Of a stretch of DNA of 64,000 nucleotides, positions 41,760 through 49,902 are shown in pieces. The notes below the pieces were generated by a model that made no database searches, was not told the origin of the DNA, and saw only the letters and a list, made by a program, of their open reading frames with translations. The number at the start of each line of letters is the position of its first letter. Positions within the stretch are counted from its first letter, which is position 1. This stretch comes from JANQQJ01 sp046290575 (GTDB taxonomy: Bacteria > Pseudomonadota > Alphaproteobacteria > SMXS01), in the NCBI GenBank assembly GCA_046290575.1, contig JBKAGX010000008.1:1-64000 (forward strand), written 5' to 3'. The position numbers were made by a program, and so were the translations under genes.

Positions 41760-42809
41760 GTGTTGAAGAAACCCCTTGTTGCCCTTGCAACTGTTGCTGT
41801 TGCTGGGTCCATCGCAGCGGGCGCTGCCCAAGCCCGTGACCAAATCCGGATTGTAGGCTCCTCGACGGTCTTTCCGTTTTCGACGGCTGTCGCCGAAGAA
41901 TTCGGCAAGACGACAGCCTACAAGACCCCGATTGTGGAAAGCACCGGTTCAGGCGGTGGTCTGAAGCTTTTCTGCGCGGGTGTCGGTACCGACCACCCGG
42001 ATATCACCAATGCGTCGCGCCGGATCAAGAAGTCCGAAGTTGAATTGTGCGCGGAAAACGGCATTCAGGCCACCGAAGTCAAGATCGGCTTCGACGGCAT
42101 CGTCATGGCGAACTCAAAAGAGGGTCCGAAGCTTGACCTGACGCTGCAGCAGGTCTTCCTGGCCCTTGCCAAGCAGGTTCCCGGCCCCGACGGTGAGCTG
42201 ATCGATAACCCGAATAAGACCTGGAAAGACGTCGACGCCAATCTGCCCGACGTGAAGATTGAGGTTCTGGGACCGCCGCCGACCTCAGGCACGCGCGATG
42301 CTTTCAACGAATTGGCCATTGAAGGCGGGTGCAAGACATTCCCGCAGCTCAAGGCGATGAAGAAGCAAGACAAGAGCGCATACAAGGCTGTGTGCCGCTC
42401 CATCCGCGAAGACGGTCACTATGTCGAAGCGGGTGAGAACGATAATCTGATCGTGCAGAAGCTGAAGGCGAACAAGAACGCCTTTGGTGTGTTCGGCTAC
42501 AGCTTCCTGGCTGAAAACAGTGACTCGGTTCAGGGCAGCCTGATCGACGGTGTGGCCCCGACTTTTGAGGCGATCTCGGCCGGCGATTACCCGGTTTCGC
42601 GGTCGCTCTACTTCTATGTCAAGAACCAGCACGCCGATGCCATTCCCGGCATTCAGGACTATGTCGCTGAATTCACCAGTGACAAAGCCATCGGCGACTT
42701 CGGTTATCTATCGGCCAAGGGTCTGATTCCGCTGCCGGAAGATCAGCGTGATACGATCCGTGGGAACGTCACGTCGCTGACGCCGATTTCTGCTGAAGAC
42801 CTGGAATAG
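41760..42809 (+). CDS. pstS: Phosphate-binding protein PstS
   Basis: A 349-residue periplasmic protein with a signal peptide ending near AQARDQIRI. The family start QIRIVGSSTVFPFSTAVAEEFG and the ligand loops GSGGGLKLFCAGVG and TSGTRDAFNE are present. It delivers phosphate to PstCA. The GTG at 41760 is preceded by GGAGATAGATC; TTG at 41763 is the next codon. A strong hairpin follows the gene at 42848. Confidence 0.95.
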   Translation: MLKKPLVALATVAVAGSIAAGAAQARDQIRIVGSSTVFPFSTAVAEEFGKTTAYKTPIVESTGSGGGLKLFCAGVGTDHPDITNASRRIKKSEVELCAENGIQATEVKIGFDGIVMANSKEGPKLDLTLQQVFLALAKQVPGPDGELIDNPNKTWKDVDANLPDVKIEVLGPPPTSGTRDAFNELAIEGGCKTFPQLKAMKKQDKSAYKAVCRSIREDGHYVEAGENDNLIVQKLKANKNAFGVFGYSFLAENSDSVQGSLIDGVAPTFEAISAGDYPVSRSLYFYVKNQHADAIPGIQDYVAEFTSDKAIGDFGYLSAKGLIPLPEDQRDTIRGNVTSLTPISAEDLE

Positions 42810-42847
42810 AGAAAAAGTAACGAACGCCAAGCGTTTATCTAGATACG

Positions 42848-42888
42848 GGCCAGGTGGACACCTCGACCAGATGATTGTCCACCTGGCC
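42848..42888 (+). terminator. Strong hairpin between pstS and pstC
   Basis: GGCCAGGTGGACA (42848-42860) and TGTCCACCTGGCC (42876-42888) form a perfect 13-base stem with a 15-base loop, followed by TTATCTGTTTC, a weak U-rich tail. It could act as an attenuator or 3' mRNA stabiliser, raising PstS relative to the membrane components, a known need of binding-protein transporters. Confidence 0.7.
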
Positions 42889-42918
42889 TTATCTGTTTCT
42901 AGTAGGGAGTAGAGGCCC

Positions 42919-44304
42919 ATGACCGCGCTTACAGTGGCGTTGGTGCTGATACTGGCAATTACCGCGATTGCCTTTGTCGCCGGGCGGCAGAAGTCCTTGT
43001 CAACGGTAGGTGGTGAGCTGGCCGAGCTTCATTCCCTGCCGGCGCACTATGGCAGCTACGTTCTGCTCTGGTGCCTGTTGCCTGGCATAGCGCTTCTTGT
43101 TCTTTGGGCCGTGATCGGCCCCGGCTGGATTGAGTCCATTATCGGTAGCCGTCTGCTGGCTGAGAATCCGGACCTTTCCGTGCCTCAGCTTCAGCTGTTG
43201 ATCAACGATATTCGCAACCAGGTTGCCGGTGATGTCGTAAGCCGTGATGTCGATGCGGCGCTTCAGGTCCATGTAGACGCATACGCATCGATGATCGGGC
43301 AGGGGCAGCTCTATACAGCGTCCGCCGCGATCCTGCTGACGCTTCTGGGCGGGTTTATCGCCTATGGCCAGATTTCTCCTGACATGCGGGCGCGAAACCG
43401 GGTCGAAAAAGTGATTCGAACGATCATGGTCATCAGTTCAACGGTTGCCATTTTGGTGACTGTCGGGATCGTTTTCTCGCTGCTGTTCGAGACCGGGCGG
43501 TTCTTCGAGAAAGTACCGTTCTTTGAATTCCTGTTCGGCTTGCAATGGAGTCCGCAGATCGCGCTGCGCGCCGATCAGGTTGCCAGTGCCGGAGCTTTTG
43601 GTGCGGTGCCGCTTTTTGCCGGTACGCTTCTCATCACGTTCATCGCCATGGTGGTTGCGGTGCCAGTGGGGCTGATGTCGGCGATCTACATGACGCAATA
43701 TGCCAACGACCGGGTCCGCTCGATGATCAAGCCGGTGCTGGAAGTGCTGGCGGGTGTTCCGACGGTTGTTTACGGCTTTTTCGCTGCTCTGGTAGTGGCA
43801 CCTGAAATCCGGGAGCTTGGCGAATCGATTGGGCTTAACGTTGCCTCCGAAAGCGCTCTGGCCGCCGGCCTCGTCATGGGGATCATGATTATTCCGTTTA
43901 TGTCGTCTTTGTCTGACGATGCGCTGACTGCCGTGCCGCAGTCCATGCGCGATGGGGCTTATGCCCTGGGGGCGACGAAAGCAGAGACCATTCGCAATGT
44001 CCTTATCCCGGCAGCCCTGCCGGGCATCGTCGGGGCATTCCTGCTGTCAGTCTCAAGGGCGGTGGGAGAGACCATGATTGTGGTGATGGCGGCTGGGCTG
44101 GCGGCCAATCTTACGGCCAATCCGCTCGAGGCTGTGACCACGGTGACCGTTCAGATTGTGACGCTTTTGACCGGTGACCAGGAATTCGACAGTGCCAAGA
44201 CCCTGGCGGCTTTTGCCCTGGGCCTTGTGCTGTTTACCGTAACGCTGGCGCTCAACGTCGTCGCGTTGCGGGTCGTTCAAAAATATCGCGAACAATATGA
44301 GTAG
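42919..44304 (+). CDS. pstC: Phosphate ABC transporter permease PstC
   Basis: A 461-residue inner-membrane permease, longer than the E. coli protein because of an N-terminal extension with two extra helices and a periplasmic segment of about 100 residues. The conserved permease block is QSMRDGAYALGATKAETIRNV (about residue 350). It pairs with PstA to form the channel. Its last eight bases overlap the start of pstA. Confidence 0.93.
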   Translation: MTALTVALVLILAITAIAFVAGRQKSLSTVGGELAELHSLPAHYGSYVLLWCLLPGIALLVLWAVIGPGWIESIIGSRLLAENPDLSVPQLQLLINDIRNQVAGDVVSRDVDAALQVHVDAYASMIGQGQLYTASAAILLTLLGGFIAYGQISPDMRARNRVEKVIRTIMVISSTVAILVTVGIVFSLLFETGRFFEKVPFFEFLFGLQWSPQIALRADQVASAGAFGAVPLFAGTLLITFIAMVVAVPVGLMSAIYMTQYANDRVRSMIKPVLEVLAGVPTVVYGFFAALVVAPEIRELGESIGLNVASESALAAGLVMGIMIIPFMSSLSDDALTAVPQSMRDGAYALGATKAETIRNVLIPAALPGIVGAFLLSVSRAVGETMIVVMAAGLAANLTANPLEAVTTVTVQIVTLLTGDQEFDSAKTLAAFALGLVLFTVTLALNVVALRVVQKYREQYE

Positions 44305-45610
44305 TGGCATGCGGGAACCGACCGATTGGTTTGCAGATGATATGCAGCGCCGTATCAACCGGCGCTATGCCGCCGATGCCCGCTTCAAATGGTACGGCAT
44401 CGCCGCGATCGGTTTTGCGATTGCGATTCTCGTCCTCCTGCTGGGCAGCATTCTTGTCCGGGGCATCCCCGGGTTCATGCAGACCCAGATCAATCTCGAG
44501 ATATTCCTCGAACCGTCAGAGTTTACGGGGATCGAGGAGCAAACCGGCGAGGATCTGGACCGGCTGATCGCCGGCGCGGACTACACAGCGCTTTATCGTG
44601 ATGCACTGAGGGAACGCTTCCCCGATGTGACCGGCCGCAGCGATATTATGGCGCTGTCTGGACTGATCAGTTCGGGTGGCCGGGATGTGCTGCGCGGCAT
44701 GGTCAGGGATGACCCGTCGGTTGTCGGCAGTACCGTCGATGTCTGGCTGCCGGCGGCCGGGGATGTTCATTCGCTGATTACAGGCTTCATTTCCAAGGAC
44801 TCGCCGGAGTCAGAACGCCGCATCAACGACAAGGAGATATCGTGGGTCGAGCGGTTGGACGAGGACGGCGATGTCCGGACTGTTCTGAGCAGAGACTTCT
44901 TCACCAAGGGCGCATCGCGCGAACCGGAGCTTGCCGGCGTCTGGGGCGCTGTTGTCGGGTCGTTCTTTACTCTAGTGGTGACATTGTTGATCTCTTTCCC
45001 CATCGGGGTCGCAACTGCGGTGTATCTTGAAGAATTCGCACCCAAGAATCGCTTGAGCGATTTTATTGAGGTCAACATCAACAATCTGGCGGCGGTGCCG
45101 TCGATTGTTTACGGCCTGTTGGGTTTGGCGGTTTTCCTCAACGTGTTTCATCTGCCTCGATCTGCCCCGCTGGTCGGCGGCATGACGCTGGCGCTGATGA
45201 CCTTGCCCACCATTATCATTGCGTCGCGCGCGGCGCTTAAGGCCGTACCGCCATCGATTCGCGATGCGGCGACCGGTCTGGGGGCATCAAGAGTTCAGGT
45301 GACTTTCCATCATGTGCTGCCTTTGGCCATGCCCGGGGTGCTGACCGGCACCATTATTGGTATGGCGCAGGCGCTTGGTGAAACGGCGCCGCTTTTGATG
45401 ATCGGCATGGTCGCTTTCGTGGTCGACATCCCTGGTGGCATCATGGATGCTTCAACGGTCTTGCCCGTTCAGATTTTTCTCTGGTCAGACTTTCCCGAGC
45501 GGGGGTTTGTCGAGAAAACATCAGCGGCAATTTTGGTTCTGCTGACCTTTCTTGTGCTGATGAATGCAATAGCTGTATTTCTAAGGAGCCGCTTTGAGCG
45601 GAAATGGTGA
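44297..45610 (+). CDS. pstA: Phosphate ABC transporter permease PstA
   Basis: A 437-residue inner-membrane permease with a long periplasmic region near the N-terminus (about residues 55-200), as in alphaproteobacterial PstA. The EAA loop, PSIRDAATGLGASRVQVTFHHV, is clear near residue 325. The start ATG overlaps the pstC end (ATGAGTAG). It is the second channel subunit and is directly followed by pstB. Confidence 0.93.
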   Translation: MSSGMREPTDWFADDMQRRINRRYAADARFKWYGIAAIGFAIAILVLLLGSILVRGIPGFMQTQINLEIFLEPSEFTGIEEQTGEDLDRLIAGADYTALYRDALRERFPDVTGRSDIMALSGLISSGGRDVLRGMVRDDPSVVGSTVDVWLPAAGDVHSLITGFISKDSPESERRINDKEISWVERLDEDGDVRTVLSRDFFTKGASREPELAGVWGAVVGSFFTLVVTLLISFPIGVATAVYLEEFAPKNRLSDFIEVNINNLAAVPSIVYGLLGLAVFLNVFHLPRSAPLVGGMTLALMTLPTIIIASRAALKAVPPSIRDAATGLGASRVQVTFHHVLPLAMPGVLTGTIIGMAQALGETAPLLMIGMVAFVVDIPGGIMDASTVLPVQIFLWSDFPERGFVEKTSAAILVLLTFLVLMNAIAVFLRSRFERKW

Positions 45611-46429
45611 ATGGACATGGAAATGACCGAAGCCGATATCGACGCCCGCATCGAACCCGCCGGATCCTCCCCGGAGGTCAAGTTTTCGACCAGTGACGTT
45701 GACGTCTTCTATGGTAGCAAACAGGCGATCAACGGGGTTGACCTCGACATTTTTCAGAACGAAGTCACGGCGCTGATCGGCCCGTCCGGCTGCGGCAAGT
45801 CGACATATCTGCGTTGTCTGAACCGCATGAACGACACGGTGGACACCTGCCGCGTGACCGGATCAATTTTGCTGGACAACAGCGACATCTACGACAAGGA
45901 CGTCGATGTTGTGCAGCTCCGCGCCCGGGTGGGTATGGTCTTTCAGAAGCCAAACCCGTTCCCCAAGTCGATCTATGAGAACATCGCCTATGGCCCACGT
46001 ATTCATGGGCTGGTTTCAAAGAAGGAAGAGATCGACGAAGTCGTCGAGACCAGCTTGCGCAAAGCGGGGCTGTGGAATGAGGTCTCAGACCGACTCGATA
46101 CGCCGGGGACCGCGCTTTCCGGCGGCCAGCAGCAACGCCTGTGCATTGCCCGCGCCATTGCGGTGAGTCCGGAAGTGATTCTGATGGATGAACCCTGTTC
46201 GGCGCTTGATCCGATTGCGACAGCCCGCATCGAGGAACTGATCGATGAACTGCGGGAAAATTACGCGATTGTCATCGTGACGCACTCCATGCAGCAGGCG
46301 GCACGCGTGTCACAGAAGACCGCGTTTTTCCATCTCGGCGATCTGGTCGAGCATGGCGATACAGAACAGATATTCACCAATCCTGTCGAAGAACGCACCC
46401 GCGATTACATCACGGGCCGCTTCGGGTAA
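45611..46429 (+). CDS. pstB: Phosphate ABC transporter ATP-binding protein PstB
   Basis: A 272-residue ABC ATPase. Walker A GPSGCGKST, signature LSGGQQQRLC, and Walker B ILMDEPCSAL, with the characteristic PstB block LNRMNDTVDTCRVTG. It energises phosphate import by PstSCA. The start codon follows the pstA stop without a gap, so translation is coupled. Confidence 0.96.
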   Translation: MDMEMTEADIDARIEPAGSSPEVKFSTSDVDVFYGSKQAINGVDLDIFQNEVTALIGPSGCGKSTYLRCLNRMNDTVDTCRVTGSILLDNSDIYDKDVDVVQLRARVGMVFQKPNPFPKSIYENIAYGPRIHGLVSKKEEIDEVVETSLRKAGLWNEVSDRLDTPGTALSGGQQQRLCIARAIAVSPEVILMDEPCSALDPIATARIEELIDELRENYAIVIVTHSMQQAARVSQKTAFFHLGDLVEHGDTEQIFTNPVEERTRDYITGRFG

Positions 46430-46452
46430 CCCATTCACGTCAGGCGGACACC

Positions 46453-47169
46453 ATGTCCAAGGACCATACAGTCGCCTCATATGACAAGGAGCTGGAGGTT
46501 CTGCGCTCTGCCATTGCCCGCATGGGTGGATTGGCTGAAGCACAGATCGCCGGCTCCATTGATGCGCTCTATAAACGCAGTGAAGAAGCTGCCGGCCGGG
46601 TTATCGCGGCGGATGACGAACTGGACCGCATCGAATTGACGATTGAAAAGGATGCGATCGCGACGCTGGCCAAACGTCAGCCCATGGCCAGCGATCTGCG
46701 TGAGATCGTCTCGGCGCTCAAGATGTCCAGCATCCTCGAGCGGATCGGCGATTATTCGAAGAATATCGCGAAGCGGGTTTCTGCGATCAGCGAAAGCGAT
46801 AGCGTCCGCGTGGTTCGAACTGTGGGCGATATGGCTCATATCGTTCAGAAGATGCTGAAGGATGTGCTGGATGCCTACATCGATCTCGATGCGGATAAGG
46901 CACTGGATGTCTGGGAACGCGATGAAGCTGTGGATGAGCTTTACAACAGCCTGTTCCGCGAGCTCCTGACCTACATGATGGAAGACCCGCGCGCGATCAC
47001 ACCCTGTACCCACCTGCTGTTCGTTGCCAAGAATGTCGAGCGCATGGGGGATCACGTCACCAACCTTGCGGAGATCGTCTATTACCTGGTGAAAGGTGAG
47101 ATGATTGAGGATTCGCGGCCGAAAGGCGACCGGACCAGCTTTACGGTCGTGGTGCCTGAAGAAGTTTAG
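46453..47169 (+). CDS. phoU: Phosphate signalling protein PhoU
   Basis: A 238-residue all-helical regulator made of two three-helix bundles. The metal-binding segments are RIGDYSKNIAKR in the first bundle and RMGDHVTNLAEIVYY in the second. It links transporter state to PhoR and keeps the regulon off when phosphate is ample. It lies between pstB and phoB with short gaps. Confidence 0.95.
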   Translation: MSKDHTVASYDKELEVLRSAIARMGGLAEAQIAGSIDALYKRSEEAAGRVIAADDELDRIELTIEKDAIATLAKRQPMASDLREIVSALKMSSILERIGDYSKNIAKRVSAISESDSVRVVRTVGDMAHIVQKMLKDVLDAYIDLDADKALDVWERDEAVDELYNSLFRELLTYMMEDPRAITPCTHLLFVAKNVERMGDHVTNLAEIVYYLVKGEMIEDSRPKGDRTSFTVVVPEEV

Positions 47170-47193
47170 AGCAGACCAGCGACGAGGGCGGAT

Positions 47194-47886
47194 ATGCAAC
47201 CGACGATCCTGCTGATTGAAGACGATCTCAGCCTTGTTGAACTCGTAAAATACAATCTCGAAAAAGAAGGCTTTACGGTTCACCGTGCTGCCGACGGCGA
47301 AGAGGGTTTGGTGATGGCGCGCGAACGCACGCCGGACCTGATCCTGCTGGACTGGATGCTGCCTTTCGTTCCCGGCATTGAAGTGTGCCGACGCCTGCGC
47401 AAGGCGCCCGATACGGCCAATATTCCCATCATCATGCTGACAGCGCGCACGGAAGAGGGCGACCGGATTCGCGGTCTCGACACAGGCGCTGACGACTACA
47501 TCACCAAACCCTATTCACCGCGCGAGTTGATTTCGCGGATACACGCCGTGCTGCGCCGGGTCCGCCCGGCTTATTCCGGTCAGGTGCTGACTTATTCGGA
47601 TATCAGCATGGATGCGACCGCCCACAAGGTAACGCGCAGCGGTAAATCCATTCGCCTTGGTCCTACTGAATTCAGGCTCCTACGACATTTTCTTGAGAAT
47701 CCGGATCGGGTTTTTTCGCGTGAACAGTTGCTCGACGCGGTGTGGGGGCACGACGTTTATGTGGAGCCACGCACCGTGGACGTTCACATCAGGCGGCTAC
47801 GCAAAGTGTTGAATGAGGACGGTGCGCAGGATGTGATCCGCACAGTCCGGTCCGCCGGCTATGCACTGGATGTGGACGCCGCCTGA
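47194..47886 (+). CDS. phoB: Phosphate regulon response regulator PhoB
   Basis: A 230-residue OmpR-class transcription factor. The receiver domain has the acidic pair ED and the phospho-acceptor D53 in LILLDWMLP, with the Lys in DYITKPYSPRE. The winged-helix DNA-binding domain follows (GPTEFRLLRHFLENPDRVFSR and VDVHIRRLRKVL). It activates phosphate-starvation genes. Last gene of the phosphate block. Confidence 0.96.
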   Translation: MQPTILLIEDDLSLVELVKYNLEKEGFTVHRAADGEEGLVMARERTPDLILLDWMLPFVPGIEVCRRLRKAPDTANIPIIMLTARTEEGDRIRGLDTGADDYITKPYSPRELISRIHAVLRRVRPAYSGQVLTYSDISMDATAHKVTRSGKSIRLGPTEFRLLRHFLENPDRVFSREQLLDAVWGHDVYVEPRTVDVHIRRLRKVLNEDGAQDVIRTVRSAGYALDVDAA

Positions 47887-47906
47887 ATTTCCGGTAGGCT
47901 GTTGCC

Positions 47907-48272
47907 ATGAGCGACGCAGGAAAAAAAGCCCATCACATCAAGATCGACCCGGAACCCGCCAGCGTGCGTGTTGAGCTGGGCGGCGAGGTCATCGCCGAGA
48001 CCAGCGCGGCCGTGGTGCTGCGGGAAGGGTCTATACCGCCTGTCTATTACATTCCGCGCGAGGATGTGCGGCCAGAGGTTCTGACGGCGACGTCCCGGCT
48101 GACCCATTGTCCGTTCAAGGGCGATGCATCCTATTGGACGCTAGAAGCGGGCGGGAAAACCCTGGAGAATGCGGTCTGGTCCTATCAGGACCCGTTCGAT
48201 CAGGTGGCGGCGATCAAAGGCCACATGGCATTCTATGTCGACCGTGTGGATAGTTTCATTATCGGCGATTAG
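47907..48272 (+). CDS. DUF427 domain protein
   Basis: A 121-residue protein of the DUF427 family: KIDPEPASVRVELGGEVIAET, then YYIPREDVRPEVL, THCPFKGDASYWTL and WSYQDPFDQVAAIKGHMAFY. The block THCPFKG is diagnostic. Function is unknown; structural relatives suggest a small ligand-binding fold. It lies 20 bases after phoB and may be co-transcribed. Confidence 0.92.
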   Translation: MSDAGKKAHHIKIDPEPASVRVELGGEVIAETSAAVVLREGSIPPVYYIPREDVRPEVLTATSRLTHCPFKGDASYWTLEAGGKTLENAVWSYQDPFDQVAAIKGHMAFYVDRVDSFIIGD

Positions 48273-48340
48273 AGCGCTTTCCGATCATATTGAACCATCC
48301 TTGCCGTGGCGAATTGGGTCAGGGTCAAGGAGCGAGGACG

Positions 48341-48632
48341 ATGGACAAGCCCGGCACTGCCAAACAGTCACTCAATGCCGGCGATATCGTGCCGGATTTC
48401 AAATCGCCGAATCACCGCGGTGAGCGTGTCAAACTATCCGACCTCATGGCCGAGATACGAAGGCTCCGGTCTCGACCTGACCAAATCCAACGGAGATGAC
48501 AGCTGGACATTGCCGATCCCGGCCACCTATGTGGTGGGCCGGGACCGCAAAGTCATCGCCGCTTATGTGGTGATGGACTACTCAAAGCGCCTGGAGCCGT
48601 CAGAAATTGTCGACGCCTTGAGAACGGGTTGA
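48341..48632 (+). pseudogene. Peroxiredoxin (AhpC/TSA-like) remnant with internal deletion
   Basis: The first reading frame from the ATG at 48341 gives a normal peroxiredoxin N-terminus (APDF-like VPDFKSPNHRGERVKLSDLM) and then stops at TGA 48497-48499 after a frame shift. In another frame, from about 48450 to 48632, a normal C-terminus appears: NGDDSWTLPIPATYVVGRDRKVIAAYV and then YSKRLEPSEIVDALRTG. The central part, about 100 residues that include the catalytic PxxxTxxC Cys, is missing. The gene is therefore a fossil and cannot be an active peroxidase. Confidence 0.85.
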
Positions 48633-48641
48633 GGGTCTCCT

Positions 48642-49355
48642 TCAGGGCGCTTTCTTGTCCACGCCAATGTCGAAATCCGTCGTATCCGCAACAGGATCAT
48701 CAGGCAACTCGGGAAACGGCGCGAAGGGGAACACAGCGTCATTCTTGCGGTAGCCGATGAAGTCCAGTAGTTCGCGGATATAGAGCGCCAGACGCGCGTT
48801 GAACTCGGCGGCTGCCTCCATCTGTTCCTTTGTGAACATGGCGTAGACCCATTGCACAAAGGCGATGACGAAGATCACATACATGGCGATGGTTGCCGCA
48901 AAGCCTGCTGCCACCATCAGAATGCCGCGGACCAGCTGTCGCCCCCGATATCCCCAGTCGACCTCCTCGATTTTTTCCTTGGCCTTTTGCGTGGCTGTGG
49001 CGGTTGCCGCAGCGGCGCCTGCTGCGCCAGCGCCAGGCGTCGGCTCATCTGCCTTGGATTCATCCGGCCTTGGCCTATCGTCTGAAGCAGGTGCCTCGTT
49101 CTCTGGTTCTTTGTCGGCGGCTTCGGCGGGCTTGGCCGCTTCTTCTGCCGGCATGGGCGCCGACTCGGGTGGCGCGGAGGCGCCCGGTTCAGGCGTCGCT
49201 GCAGAGACAGGCGGCACCTCTTTGGGGTCTTCAGAGGATGAGTCAGCGCCAGCGCTGGCTTTGCTGCTATCACTCGCCTTTGGTGTCGTCTTGCGGCGGG
49301 TTGTTTTCTTCTTCGGGGCCTCTTCTTCTGGGGCGTCTGTGGCGTCTTCAGCCAT
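48642..49355 (-). CDS. DUF4389 membrane protein with long Pro/Ala/Glu-rich N-terminus
   Basis: A 237-residue protein. The first 125 residues are low-complexity and charged (runs of Ala, Pro, Glu and Ser). The C-terminal DUF4389 domain has one or two membrane helices (RGILMVAAGFAATIAMYVIFVIAFVQW in two overlapping windows, about residues 140-170) and the family ending FIGYRKNDAVFPFAPFPELP. Function is unknown. The opposite strand is open too but its product has no domain. It ends the DUF454-DUF4389 gene pair. Confidence 0.75.
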   Translation of the reverse strand: MAEDATDAPEEEAPKKKTTRRKTTPKASDSSKASAGADSSSEDPKEVPPVSAATPEPGASAPPESAPMPAEEAAKPAEAADKEPENEAPASDDRPRPDESKADEPTPGAGAAGAAAATATATQKAKEKIEEVDWGYRGRQLVRGILMVAAGFAATIAMYVIFVIAFVQWVYAMFTKEQMEAAAEFNARLALYIRELLDFIGYRKNDAVFPFAPFPELPDDPVADTTDFDIGVDKKAP

Positions 49356-49364
49356 GAAATCCTC

Positions 49365-49787
49365 CTATTCCGGGGTCGGCGGCCTACTTGGTCTGGTCAC
49401 TATATAGGTAGCCACCGCCACGTGGATAACCCCCAGAATAAGGGGCAGACGCCATGTTTCTGCAACGAACAGGGTCGCGAACAGCCACCCGCCGCTCATC
49501 ATCACCACGGAAAGCACTTTGGCCGACACGGGTATCACGCCGTATTTGTCCCAGGCAATCAGATAGGGGCCATAATGCGGGTGGCTGTAAAGCCACGCAT
49601 GCCAGCGTTTCGAGCTCTTGGCAAAGGCCCACGCCGCGACCAGCAGAAACGGCACCGTTGGAATCACCGGTAAAACAGCACCCACGGCCCCCAGCGCGAC
49701 AAACACCCAGCCCAGCGCGAACAACGCGTGGCGCGCAAACGGACTGAGCGTAATCTCGGTTGGATCGGTTTTGTCGGCGTCCTGCAT
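49365..49787 (-). CDS. DUF454 (YbaN-like) membrane protein
   Basis: A 140-residue inner-membrane protein from the ATG at 49787; a longer start at 49841 would add unsupported residues. The family signature is LFALGWVFVALGAVGAVLPVIPTVPFLL and WAFAKSSKRWHAWLYSHPHYGPYL. Function is unknown. It is nine bases before the DUF4389 gene and both run in the same direction. Confidence 0.85.
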   Translation of the reverse strand: MQDADKTDPTEITLSPFARHALFALGWVFVALGAVGAVLPVIPTVPFLLVAAWAFAKSSKRWHAWLYSHPHYGPYLIAWDKYGVIPVSAKVLSVVMMSGGWLFATLFVAETWRLPLILGVIHVAVATYIVTRPSRPPTPE

Positions 49788-49839
49788 GGCCGAGACTATA
49801 GCGAGGCAGATCCCTTTTGTGTGGGGCTTTGTGCCGGAC

Positions 49840-49882
49840 AAAAAAAGAGGCGCGCCGAGGGTCAGGGGGATGGCGCGCCTCT
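49840..49882 (-). terminator. Rho-independent terminator of nrdJ
   Basis: On the minus strand GGCGCGCC-rich arms (GAGGCGCGCC at 49847-49856 and GGCGCGCCTC at 49872-49881) pair over ten bases and are followed by a run of seven U residues. It lies 20 bases after the nrdJ stop codon. Confidence 0.85.
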
Positions 49883-49902
49883 CAGGATAAGGCGACGATA
49901 GG

